From Lithodes maja (Eukaryota > Arthropoda > Malacostraca > Decapoda > Lithodidae): a stretch of DNA of 64,000 nucleotides. Location of the stretch: contig JBAKBP010003132.1 in NCBI GenBank assembly GCA_037953745.1, forward strand, positions 1 through 64,000, read 5' to 3'. This document shows positions 54,801 to 63,151 of this stretch, piece after piece; the stretch's first letter is position 1; every line of letters begins with the position of its first letter. The notes below the pieces were generated by a model that ran no database searches, was not told the DNA's origin, and saw only the letters and a list, made by a program, of their open reading frames with translations. Made by a program: the position numbers and the translations under genes.

Positions 54801-55479
54801 GGCATTACAATTATATAGTGTCCTCCCCCGGCACCACTGTAATGGACTCTTCCTTGTCAAATGGTTTCCAATAAGTCCAATGCGTGCTAGAATATCTCTT
54901 ATAATTTTGTAACATATTAAGATATAATATCTTGTATATAATATGGCAAAAATAAACACATTTAGGTGAGGTAGACTGTATAGGGAAACACATGGGAAAA
55001 CACTATACACACTAATAACACACATAAAAAAGCAACTCTAACAGCTTCCTCTCTCTCCAACACCCCTTCTCCCCTCTCTACACTCTACAGAAAATAGGAA
55101 AAGTAGAAAGTAACTACGAGGTGCCATTGTAAAGGCTTATCCCTCAATACCATCACCTGACCTCACCTGAGCATTTTCAACATGTAATATATCTGTTACG
55201 GTTGACTCTTTAAACTTGATGGAGGTCTAAGGTGAAAAATATATAATTTCCCCTTTAGCTACTGTATATGGAACCTTACTGAGACTGGGTGTGTGATGTG
55301 AAGACACTCTGGTTGGTGGTGTTGGTCGTCATTGGTGGTGTTGTTGTTGGTGTTATTTTTCCGCACCACCGTGGCCACCATGGCTACGATGGCCACTGAC
55401 AGGTTGACCCTCAAGCTGGTCAACACAAGGAACCCCAGGAAGCTCAACACCGCCAGGCTCACCCGGGCCGGTACACAAC
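45677..55479 (-). CDS. SLC17-type MFS anion transporter gene, 5' half, six exons seen
   Basis: Exons in order on minus: 55280-55479, 50003-50055, 48638-48745, 48212-48367, 47292-47379, 45677-45833. The family (sialin, Na+/phosphate cotransporters, vesicular glutamate transporters) moves organic anions or phosphate across membranes with 12 TM segments; about six are covered. The CVPAR..RVNLSVAIVAMV, WDEITQGFILGAFFYGY and GGRLAEVYG motifs are characteristic. The first coding exon and the 3' half are missing. The phase between the first two exons does not fit, and an in-frame TGA opens exon 47292-47379. So either exons are missed or the copy is decaying into a pseudogene. Subfamily and substrate cannot be assigned. 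Confidence 0.8.
45834..47291. other. SLC17 intron with one MITE
   Basis: No further exon recognised. It contains the palindromic MITE at 46546-46750 and otherwise AT-rich sequence. Confidence 0.65.
46546..46750. mobile_element. Palindromic TTAA MITE, CCCCTTGAGG family
   Basis: Left CCCCTTGAGGATTATGACGC and right mirror GCGTCATAATCCTCAAGGGG form long inverted arms (about 60-80 bp imperfect, including TTGGCTATCATTAGA). TTAA follows on the right; the left flank is TTGT. Same family as 25683-25881, and related text occurs at 63570-63980. Confidence 0.82.
47292..47379 (-). CDS. SLC17-type transporter, exon with TM4-TM5 loop
   Basis: The 88-bp exon lies between ...TTACACCCAG and GTAAGT. It reads MWPSMHALVPCWIPPFERAR then FVSAVYL, matching the conserved PAMHAMW...PPLERSR loop of SLC17 proteins. 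If the preceding exon ends at its GTTAGT donor, the first codon here is TGA, where a Gly codon would be expected. The out-phase fits the next exon. Confidence 0.78.
47490..48290. repeat. 81-bp tandem repeat made from an SLC17 exon end and splice donor, 10 units
   Basis: Units recur every 81 bp (GATGATGG at about 47512 then each 81 to 48241). On minus, each unit reproduces the last ~69 bp of the exon at 48212-48367 plus its donor GTTAGTTG. The genuine exon end is the last unit. All units stay nearly identical. Because 81 is divisible by 3, several frames stay open on both strands; these are not genes. Confidence 0.92.
48212..48367 (-). CDS. SLC17-type transporter, exon with TM3-TM4
   Basis: 156 bp, phase 0/0, after ...TCTATACCAG and before GTTAGT. 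Reads VVGGRLAEVYGSKMTFGLCG, then GVLTLLTPLAATTHYGA and IITLRVVMGLCQ. This matches the GGRLAE loop and the following two TM helices of SLC17 transporters. Its 3' end and donor are copied nine more times downstream in the 81-bp array. Each copy presents another GTTAGT donor, and an in-frame TGA follows the first donor, so read-through would truncate the protein. Confidence 0.85.
48638..48745 (-). CDS. SLC17-type transporter, exon with TM2
   Basis: 108 bp, phase 0/0, between ...GTGTGTCAG and GTTAGT. Reads GVGEVVESAGNTVMAWDEIT then QGFILGAFFYGYFWTQ. The WDE-TQG-GYxxTQ pattern is the hallmark of the family's second TM helix. A short intron (270 bp) separates it from the next exon. Confidence 0.85.
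48746..50002. other. SLC17 intron with repeats
   Basis: No exon recognised. It holds part of the repeat shared with 33483-33809 (about 48930-49000), a G-run (about 49214-49230) and a tRNA-related SINE (49470-49550). Confidence 0.65.
49470..49550 (+). repeat. tRNA-derived SINE head
   Basis: GGACTAGTGGTGAGAGTGTT (A-box region) is followed by GGGTTCGAATCC (B box) about 45 bases later, then an unrelated body. This is typical of a tRNA-derived SINE; no CCA-ready acceptor stem was seen. Confidence 0.6.
50003..50055 (-). CDS. SLC17-type transporter, small exon of the TM1-TM2 loop
   Basis: 53 bp between ...GTTCCAACAG and GTGAGT. In the frame that joins the next exon it reads NVTREENDTEAFLAGAQ, with two N-glycosylation sequons (NVT, NDT), as expected for the luminal or extracellular loop. 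It needs a one-base carry-over from the previous exon, whereas 55280-55479 ends in phase 0, so an exon may be missing. Confidence 0.6.
50078..50330. repeat. Dispersed repeat related to the MITE at 33483-33809
   Basis: Shares AGGTGTCGATTTTT, TCGAAAAATGTACAAAT and CTTGAAGGGTGT-like blocks with the 33483-33809 element and begins near TTAACCCTATTTGG. No gene. Confidence 0.65.
50517..50917 (+). repeat. Short LTR followed by Gypsy primer-binding site
   Basis: 401 bp, TGTAATGCCG to CATTAACA, with the tRNA-like module. TGGCGGCAGCGGTGG at 50919-50933 and a Gypsy gag follow. This links the short LTR family to the Gypsy proteins and shows that the same internal region occurs behind two unlike LTRs (compare 42513). 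Confidence 0.9.
50988..51617 (+). pseudogene. gag: Gypsy gag fragment with internal tandem duplication
   Basis: It starts MATSRNWQPLTHIPKYDVNT, parallel to the Gag at 42431 (HIRQLGKAVSQIAKQ, TWNQFRSLVIR). A 138-bp block coding IDEIKYEGDINVTLTQLY is repeated once (about 51279 and 51417) with changes. The frame ends at a 49-bp palindrome (51580-51628) and the basic C-terminus is missing. Confidence 0.85.
51580..51628. repeat. 49-bp perfect palindrome
   Basis: 24-bp arms (CGTATGGCTTATTAGAAGAA inwards) around a single central A. It sits where gag sequence stops and linker sequence begins, so it marks a rearrangement junction. Confidence 0.9.
51637..53842 (+). pseudogene. Gypsy protease-RT linker region, expanded repeats
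   Basis: Pro/Thr/Asn-rich coding text similar to the linker of the pol at 36769-41595 (NNPKSIHQSSTNNPCSTPN, ITSNQTVTATKKIPK). The module starting QTHQPQITSNQ occurs about four times (near 51891, 52119, 52497 and 52655). No protease, RT or integrase is present, so this is a deletion derivative in which the non-enzymatic linker has multiplied. Interrupted by LINE-D. Confidence 0.82.
52886..53502 (+). mobile_element. LINE-D: 5'-truncated jockey-like LINE tail with poly(A)
   Basis: The frame continues as VREFFTDEQLAMIYKSHVRS, MDYCSPLWGGSG, LSIRRNVASLALFYRYF, TTLWNSLPSNCFPQTYNLQM and a stop near 53420. A run of about 21 A follows at 53480-53501. It is the C-terminal segment of an RT polyprotein, inserted in the Gypsy linker. 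Target duplication not resolved. Confidence 0.85.
53843..53870 (+). repeat. 28-bp remnant of a forward short LTR
   Basis: CCCTCGAAAATATCCCGCAA and the bases after it match the first part of the LTR at 50517 and not the reversed copy that follows. It is probably all that is left of the composite's forward 3' LTR. Confidence 0.7.
53872..54809 (-). mobile_element. TRIM-like miniature LTR element, complete
   Basis: LTRs 53872-54261 and 54413-54809 flank a 151-bp internal region. The LTRs belong to two subtypes: the second has the TGAAATGCTGGGTG terminus and CACGTG core. The internal region is the same as in the 33942-36429 cluster. No coding capacity; tRNA-like module in both LTRs. Confidence 0.88.
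55280..55479 (-). CDS. SLC17-type transporter, exon with TM1
   Basis: 200 bp between ...CTTTTCCCAG and GTAAGG. Reads CVPARVSLAVLSFLGFLVLT, SLRVNLSVAIVAMVATVVR, then an Asn-rich loop (NNTNNNTTND) with sequons. CVPAR before TM1 and RVNLSVAIVAMV inside it are the family signature. The exon opens in phase 2, so an upstream exon with the N-terminus is missing. Its 5' part, with the acceptor, recurs twice at higher coordinates. Confidence 0.85.
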
Positions 55480-55825
55480 CTGGGAAAAGGTCAAGACAGG
55501 GATACTTTAAGGCATTTACGACACCTTACCTCGCTCCAGGCGTTGTTATTTAGCAAGGCCCAATACTAGACTGGGGTATTTAAAACCCTAGGAAGCACAG
55601 CACCGCCAGGCTCACCCGGGCCGGTACACAACCTGGGAAATGATCAGGACAGGAATAATCTAAAACATTTATGACACTTTGCCTCCCTCCGGACATTGTA
55701 TTTAGAACCCCAGGAATCTCAGCACCGCCAGGCTCACTCAGCCCGGGCCGGCTTACAACCTGGGAAATGGTCAGGACAGGGATACTTAAGGCATTTACGA
55801 CACCTTAACTCCCTCCTGTTGTTGT
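55430..55825. repeat. Three ~125-140-bp repeats made from an SLC17 exon start and its acceptor
   Basis: Units near 55430-55550, 55585-55690 and 55703-55825 each contain, on minus, TTTCCCAGGTTGT followed by the CCGGCCCGGG region and the start of TM1. Only the first continues into the complete exon. The other two stop at GGGTTNTAAAT and are decoy acceptors. Confidence 0.85.
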
Positions 55826-55842
55826 ATTTTAAGTGGTAATAT

Positions 55843-58800
55843 TAAAATGCCCCAGAACGAGAAGCCCACCACAGAAGCCACGAACGAACACCACACAGAA
55901 ACACCCAAAGGAAAGGTCCACAGAACGAAAGGACCAGCTGACCGAGCCAGCCATTTCAGACAGGCCCAAGCCCGCAGGGCTAAGCAGCTCCAGGCCGCAC
56001 CCATACCTTTTCTAAACTGACCATTTTCCACACCTCACGTACACTACCCCCCTCGTGTCCTACACTCCTAACTACAAAGATGATGAACAGGAATATACAT
56101 TCATATTAAAAACACCCATGCCCTGTCCCGACGTTGAGCCAATGCCAACACATCAGACAGCCATAATTATATCTATGTATGTTCTTACATCCGAGAAGTA
56201 GATGTTATATATCTTAGAAGTTAAAACACCCACGCTTGTCCCTAGACCTCGTATATCATTTCCCATGACGAGTATAGATATATGTAACCCGTGCTCAGTC
56301 GCCCCTTGCATTGTTCCTCTAGTAACTAAGTCTATAATATTAACTGCCACCAGCATTGATACGACATAGCGGCACTGTCCTTGTGTCGTATTGTGCCAAG
56401 TACAGATCAACCAGGTTTCATCACCTTATTAGGACGACGACTATAATGTCATCGTTCATCGATGTATGCAATCCTTAGTTTAAGTATTAATATTAACATT
56501 CCCTAACATCTTGTCTTGCCAGACTAAGCTTCTGAAGACCCATCACCCCATAAATCTATGTATTCAATCCTTAGGTTAAGTATTTTTATCCGCCATTGTG
56601 TTCACCTTTTTCCATTTACTTTTCCACAATTGTCATACGTCTTCCCCTTGCCTCCTTCATATCCACAGTCCACACTACGCCAATTTACTTTGTGTCATAC
56701 ACCTCTTACCCCAACCAGAGATTGTATAAGATAACCTGGTTACCAGTATCTGTCATAAGTACCCCGAAACAATAACTAAGTACCCCTACGAACTGCCGCT
56801 GTTGTTGGTATATTTATATTTAATAGAAAACGCAGTTCCCAGGGCCAACTAATAGTATCCATAACCCCTCGGACTGATCACATAACTCTATCTTTTCCAG
56901 ACTAATATACCACCCCATAGTTGCATTCCCCGGTAGCATTTGGCTAACGTATTCTACTGCCTTTTCAAACTTCCATATCAACTGCAGCCTAATGCCACCC
57001 CCACGCCCAGAGACCTTAGGGTCAAATTCCCCTATAGCCCCCCTGCACTCCCCCCCTCTCATTATAAGACCCCGCACTTCTCTACTCTTGTCCGACCTAG
57101 CCTCTCTCTCATACCTCTTGAAGATCCTTGAATTGTCCGTTGCTAATGCTCTCCAACCTTTTATATATATACTCCTATCCAGCCTACCTTCACTTAGTAG
57201 GCCAGAACAACATTAGAACTTTACTAGCCCCTTGCATGCCATCTATTCTCTTACAACCCATTCACAACCCTGCACCCAATGGTCGTCGGTGCGAGGCTAG
57301 CCGCCTCGCCAGTAACTAACTTCTATTGCCATACTTCCAGATAAATGTGGCAGAGTTAGCAACCCAGTCTCCACCACATCCAGCAAACCCTACAATTAAC
57401 AACCAGCCGAGTAAAACCAGCTAGCTAAGGCACCTTCGGTTTTGGTATTAAGGACACCCACATCTGTCTCATACACAGAGGGTTATTACGAACACTGGTG
57501 ATATGGCAAGCCCCTAGCCACAGCCGCCGGACGACTATCACAGAGAGAGGGCGCCCAGCTCCCCCTTTTTGCCCACCCGAGGAGGGAGACCCCCACCCCC
57601 GCGGAGGTATACCTGGCCCCTGTTTTGACTTCCGAGTCATTGCCAGGTAGCACAGGAATTCTTCCTATCAATGAACTAACCATGCATGACTAACACCTTT
57701 ACTAACCTCTATTAACTCACAATAAACCATTTACCTTTCTTGCATGCTCTGATCACTAAATTAGCACCTCAGCTATACCATAGAATGAAGATTGAACAAT
57801 CTAAGAGAGACACTCCTATCACAGCTGTCCCCATCCTCCTCGCAAAGTAGATCCAGTCTCTCTCCCCTAAATACTTCCAGTATAGCCAAAATAGTACCTC
57901 TTACTAAGGCTCAGTTATATGAAAATATAAAGGCTTCCTATAGCCATGTGCCACAACAGTAAATACCATCTTACCTAGTCCCCATATCTATTGAGAGCTC
58001 AAATAAGTCCATAAGACTCGAGATCCCTACTGTCTACAGGGTCCAGGACCGAGCCTATAAATCTAACTCCCGCCCCCAGTCAAATCAGTTGAAAGCTAGA
58101 CACCAACCAGGGGTCACTACCCTGCAGTTAACTTCTAGCTCTGCCCTTGTGTTGTTCCGGAGTGAGATTCCAGAGCCGGCAGACTCCGTGGCAGATTTGG
58201 ATAGAAGGACCTGCCCACGTATTTGAGAACTTCACACATATGGGCCCCCTGGACGGCCGCGGAACCAGTCGTTAGCCCCCAACATCATGGACGCAAGATA
58301 ACCAGGACCAGACCCATCAGATACTACCCAAGATTCCCTTTAGCAGTACTACATATTACTGTGCTGTTTAGAGATTCACTAATTAATATTTCTACGAAGT
58401 GGCTATCTCTTTGCCCCAGTATAATTCATATAACCATTCAATTAGGAAGTGCTAAGCGTATCAGTGTTCATTATTTAACAGGCGATACTAACTCTCGTAA
58501 TCAACCATATGCCCAGATATTATTACCTAGAAGGAAACCCTAGTGATATCTGAAGGTTCGCCCACTGATTTGCGTTCTATGTATTTCTGAGACAAGAATA
58601 TAAAACTTAGATCAGTATCCCCTGAGGTTACTAGAATTCGCGTCCTCTAAAATACGCGTGTCTAATCTAGTCTGTGAACTACGACTTGTGCACCAGAGCT
58701 ACCAGTAAGAAATCTAACAGTGAATATGATTCTATAAGTAACATTGATGGTCTTCGGTATATAAACCTGTTAAATTAAAGCCAGTGATCAGAAGATTAAT

Positions 58801-59052
58801 ACCTGAACGTTGGAAGTGGGAGACTAGGCTCCATCCAGATCCACTTTTGCTAGTGTTGTTCGATTCTATTATATTGTCTTACACAAGTATTCTGCAGTGG
58901 TATATCAATAAACGTGATCGTGTAACTTGCTACCATGTGTTTCTTTGTGTTCTCTATTCCTCATATCTTGTATTGTGCATGCAGCCTTATATACCCAGTC
59001 AATTAGAACTCACATTACCCAAGTTAAACCTGTAGAAAAACAGGGCATAACA
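55843..59052 (+). repeat. Repeat L, copy C (3.2 kb), inverted relative to copy B
   Basis: Runs TAAAATGCCCC to GGGCATAACA. AATAT at 55838-55842 and 59053-59057 looks like a 5-bp target duplication, so this copy inserted by itself like a solo LTR. It lies upstream of the first recognised SLC17 exon. No gene besides the small frame at 55847. Confidence 0.82.
55847..56020 (+). CDS. Small open frame at the start of repeat L (copy C), unknown
   Basis: 57 codons, MPQNEKPTTEATNEHHTET at the start, basic in the middle. It is the counterpart of 45494-45664. The start would lie 4 bp inside the repeat. No domain recognised, and its coding status is doubtful. Confidence 0.3.
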   Translation: MPQNEKPTTEATNEHHTETPKGKVHRTKGPADRASHFRQAQARRAKQLQAAPIPFLN

Positions 59053-59057
59053 AATAT

Positions 59058-60109
59058 AATAATTCTAGTGCCATTAATACTGAAAAAAATAACATAACTG
59101 GGTATTATGAATTATGATAGTCTAGTTTTCATAAGTATGTGCTAATTATAAGTTGCGGGGCACATCCGAGCCAGGCAAACGCAAATGTTGCCACCGACAC
59201 TCTGGGGCTGGCTGAGTTCATGATTATGTGAATCAATTAGACTTTCATAGAGAGAATCTAACTTTAATTTTTCAATAAGCATAGTCCCACTTCGCTCACT
59301 TTTATAGGTATCGTGCTAGGGCGAGTTATAGTAAGCAGAAATTAGCCGAAACGCCCCGCACTGTCTGCCGTACAGCAGGGGTTAAGGAACACATATCCCA
59401 ATTAAACTTACTCTAACTCAGGATTGCATAAATTATTCCTCACAGGCAGGGTCCAGCTAATATGACTATTGAAGCAGACCCGGGAACTAACTAGTTTATG
59501 AACAATGTATTTATTACAGTTGTTGATTGCAGTTTCGTTTTACTTGCATTTCGTATAATAGTAAGCAATTGTCGCACACATGTGAAATCAATAGTCGAAT
59601 GGGCGAGTGTAATGATAATTCCGGACAGCTGCGAGAAGGGAGCACCAAGCTTATGTCTACTACTAAATGCGACATAAGAGATAGACAAACCAAACTGAAA
59701 TGATTACTGATTACGGATTACTGATATTTACTATAGGATGTAAGGTATCTTAAAATAACCCCCTAGAAATACTTTTTCTAAAGTATCCATTTCTTTATCC
59801 TCCCCTTTTTTCCCCAGCTAACCTAATCCCACAAGGACCCCAATGGAAATACGCCTAACGGCCTTATTGGGCTATCCTTAGTTGGAATTATGCAAGGCTG
59901 GTACATGTCATATTTGTAACAAACTATGTGGTACCAACTCTGTAAATTGCTAACTGAATAAATATTATTATTATTATTATTATTATCCTGTTTAAGTAAG
60001 TTTATCTGTTGTATCTTCTACAATGCAATGTAAAGCCACATTACTTTGCTCACCTTTCTCTTTCATCCATATCACCCTGTTCTCTTGACCCTACCACAGC
60101 TATGTCTCG
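59058..60109. other. Intergenic or intronic stretch without supported genes
   Basis: AT-rich, with an (ATT)n run at about 59964-59988. Short ORFs have no domain. Confidence 0.65.
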
Positions 60110-61000
60110 TAGAGCACATGCTATCATGCAGAGGGACAAGAAACGTATGTCAGTGGAATCGCTGAGGTGGTTTAGGGCATTTTATTTCCTAGTTACCTTT
60201 GACCTGGTTAGCGAGTCCTGAAAAATTTCCGCTTTAAACCCATTCCACAGGTCAGCTCGTTTTAATGAGCAGATGATCGACTTGCATTTGATTTTTATGA
60301 GTGGGCTGAGATAAAAGGCTGAATAACTTGACCAACTGCACACATTTAACTTTCCCGACAAACAGCTTCAGCCAGTGAATGACCAGCCATCTTTGTCTGA
60401 CCCACAAATTAGTGAAGACCCACACACCTAGGGAAGCTAGGGAAGATGTGGCTAGGATGAAAGACAGAAAGGCATCTGGTGTTTGTTGAATTTCTGGCGA
60501 ACTTACGAAATCTGGGGATGCCATGGTACATGAATTGCAGGCAGTACTATAACGTCTATATGCCGTTTTGCAAACTGGTACCATTCCTCCTGATTGGAAA
60601 AGATGCTTAAGGGTACATCACACAGTCAGGAGTGCGAGCTAGAGTCACTAGGAGTAGGGGACAATTCGGACTCGCGGGCCTATTCGCGGTGAAAATCGAT
60701 GACTCCTAGTGACTCTAGCAACTCCTAGCGACTTCTGTTAGACTCCCACTCGCTCGCGGTGAAAATCGATGACTCCTAGTGATTCTAGCGACTCCTAGTG
60801 ACTCCTGTTAGACTCCCACTAGCTCGCACTCCTGACTGTGTGATGTACCCTTAAGTCACCTCTAACTGGAATGTGAAAGGGATCAACAAGACAACAGTAG
60901 CTACCTTGGGGGTACACTGGTTAGCATGTCAGGCAAGGTGATGTGCTCATACTTTGCTGATGCAAATTGAAGATTTTTCTGTTTAAGTTCAGAGGCCTGA
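60110..61000 (+). pseudogene. LINE-C: degenerate non-LTR RT fragment
   Basis: Across several frameshifts the plus strand yields AHAIMQRDKKRMS, REAREDVARMKDRKASGVC, AMVHELQAVL and TGTIPPDWKRC. After the MITE comes NWNVKGINKTTVATLGVHWL. These line up with a LINE RT segment abundant in decapods (IPPDWKRG...WKGKGD). It is heavily decayed, so old. Confidence 0.72.
60611..60850. mobile_element. TTAA-flanked MITE (240 bp) with long inverted repeats
   Basis: TTAA at 60607-60610 and 60851-60854. Arms start GGGTACATCACACAGTCAGG and match over about 32 bp. The interior repeats GGTGAAAATCGATGACTCCT in tandem (near 60690 and 60758). Removal restores the LINE-C reading. Confidence 0.9.
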
Positions 61001-61038
61001 GCAATCTGGTTTACCTCTAAATAAATCAACAATATGCT

Positions 61039-61990
61039 TGTAATGCCCTCGAAAATGTCCCGCACCCACCATAATACTAACCCGAGTTGACGTCAGGTAT
61101 AGCGTAAAATAGTCGGAGATGGTAAGTCCAATAAACTCATCACGTGATAACACCACGAGACTATCACCTGGTTCTTAAAAAATCGGACTAAGGTTGCTAT
61201 ACTTTTAGTACGTCCGTGGTAGTACAGTGGGTTAGCGCGCGGGCCTGGTGGTGATGGTTGGGTCACTAACCAGGGTTCGAACCCCACCCAAGGCATCTCA
61301 AAACCTGTGGGTTTTTAGGGGGGTTAAATTCCCTTCAGAGGTTCGTACCCCGCGCCAGGTACCAGGAAAAGTTGATCCTAAAGGTAGCCTGGGGATATTT
61401 CAGGAGACCATGAATTCCCTTCACACCCAGCATTTCATTGGTGGCAGCTAGGGAACGTGACCAGGTAGCTACGTGGAGCACCCGTCACGCGAACCCTATA
61501 CCAACAATATTGAGATTGCTGAGGTAATACAGCTACGATACCTTACGACCTTAAAATAGGCTAGGGACTAGCCTAGTTAAAGAAGGATGTAATGTAATGC
61601 CCTCGAAAATGTCCCGCACCCACAATAATACTAACCCGAGTTGACGTCAGGTATAGCGTAAAATAGTCGGAGATGGTAAGTCCAATAAACTCATCACGTG
61701 ATAACACCACGAGACTATCACCTGGTTCTTAAAAATCGGACTAAGGTTGCTATACTTTTAGTACGTCCGTGGTAGTACAGTGGGTTAGCGCGCGGGCCTG
61801 GTGGTGATGGTTGGGTCACTAACCAGGGTTCGAACCCCACCCAAGGCATCTCAAAACCTGTGGGTTTTTAGGGGGGTTAAATTCCCTTCAGAGGTTCGTA
61901 CCCCGCGCCAGGTACCAGGAAAAGTTGATCCTAAAGGTAGCCTGGGGATATTTCAGGAGACCATGAATTCCCTTCACACCCAGCATTTCA
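61039..61990 (+). mobile_element. TRIM-like miniature LTR element, forward half of the composite
   Basis: LTRs of 399 and 398 bp, nearly identical, with the subtype terminus CACACCCAGCATTTCA and CACGTG core. The internal region is 155 bp without ORF. tRNA-like module in each LTR. Confidence 0.9.
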
Positions 61991-62128
61991 TTTTTCTACA
62001 GGTTTAACTTGGGTAATGTGAGTTCTAATTGACTGGGTATAGAAGGCTGCATGCACAAATACAAGATATGAGGAATAGAGAACACAAAGAAACACACGGT
62101 AGCAAGTTACACGATCACGTTTATTAAT

Positions 62129-62146
62129 ATCCCACCGCTGCCACCA
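62129..62146 (-). promoter_or_regulatory. Perfect tRNA-Leu-type primer-binding site
   Basis: On minus TGGTGGCAGCGGTGGGAT follows the LTR end (CATTTCA, TT). From general knowledge it equals the complement of the last 18 nt (with CCA) of a metazoan tRNA-Leu(AAG). This is the cleanest primer-binding site in the window and identifies the primer used by the family. Confidence 0.75.
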
Positions 62147-62147
62147 A

Positions 62148-63146
62148 TGAAATGCTAGGTTTTTCCAGGTTAAATAGGAATGGGAATTATCCCCAGGCTA
62201 CCTTTAGGATCAACCATTCCTGGTACCTGGCGCGGGGTACGAACCTCTGAAGGGAATTTAACCCTCCTAAAAACCCACAGGTTTTGAGATGCCTTGGGTG
62301 GGGTTCGAACCCTGGTTAGTGATGCACCACCATCACCACCAGGCCCGCGCGCTAACCCACTGTACTACCACGGACGTACAAAAGTATAGCAACCTTAGTC
62401 CGATTTTTAAGAACCACGGTGATGGTCTCTCGAGATGAGTTTATTGGACTTACCATCTACGACTATTTTCGAACCACGGTGATAGTCTCTCGAGACGAGT
62501 TTATTGGACTTACCATCTACGACTATTTTACACTATACCTGACGTCAACTCGGGTTAGTATTATTGTGGGTGCGGGACATTTTCGAGGGCATTACACCAC
62601 ATTCCTTTTTAGTTAGGCTAGTCCCTAGCCTCGTAAGGTCATAGGGTATCGTAGCCTTTTTACCTTAGCCATCTCAATTCTTGGTATAGGGTTCGCGTGA
62701 CGGGTGCTCCACGTAGCTACCTGGTCACGTTCCCTAGCTGCCACCAATGAAATGCTGGGTGTGATCTGGAATTCATGGTCTCCTGAAATATCCCCAGGCT
62801 ACCTTTAGGATCAACTTTTCCTGGTACCTGGCGCGGGGTACGAACCTCTGAAGGGAATTTAACCCCCCTAAAAACCCACAGGTTTTGAGATGCCTTGGGT
62901 GGGGTTCGAACCCTGGTTAGTGACCCAACCATCACCACCAGGCCCGCGCGCTAACCCACTGTACTACCACGGACGTACTAAAAGTATAGCAACCTTAGTC
63001 CGATTTTTAAGAACCAGGTGATAGTCTCGTGGTGTTATCACGTGATGAGTTTATTGGACTTACCATCTCCGACTATTTTACGCTATACCTGACGTCAACT
63101 CGGGTTAGTATTATTGTGGGTGCGGGACATTTTCGAGGGCATTACA
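62148..63146 (-). mobile_element. TRIM-like miniature LTR element, reversed half of the composite
   Basis: LTRs of 449 bp (with the 57-bp internal duplication) and 399 bp (without it) enclose 151 bp. The two LTRs of one element being of different subtypes points to recombination between subfamilies during or before reverse transcription. Confidence 0.88.
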
Positions 63147-63151
63147 ATGCT

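Larger units (their letters stand above)
50517..54809. mobile_element. Composite retroelement bounded by inverted short LTRs
   Basis: ATTAT at 50512-50516 and again at 54810-54814 is a 5-bp target duplication. The left boundary is the U3 end of a forward LTR; the right boundary is the U3 end of a reversed LTR. Inside are a Gypsy gag, a repetitive linker with a nested LINE tail, a 28-bp LTR fragment and a complete miniature element in reverse. The matching duplication means the whole was inserted in one step into the SLC17 intron. Confidence 0.78.
61039..63146. mobile_element. Composite of two inverted miniature LTR elements with a single target duplication
   Basis: ATGCT at 61034-61038 and 63147-63151. 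Left part: forward LTR (61039-61437), internal (61438-61592), LTR (61593-61990). Middle: 138 bp of repeat L (61991-62128) and a reversed primer-binding site. Right part: reversed LTR (62148-62596), internal (62597-62747), LTR (62748-63146). Both outer ends are U3 ends. All ~2.1 kb appear to have been integrated together. Confidence 0.82.

Noticed and set aside
58223..58543. 106-codon frame in repeat L copy C
   Set aside because: The corresponding part of copies A and B is not open, and no domain is visible.
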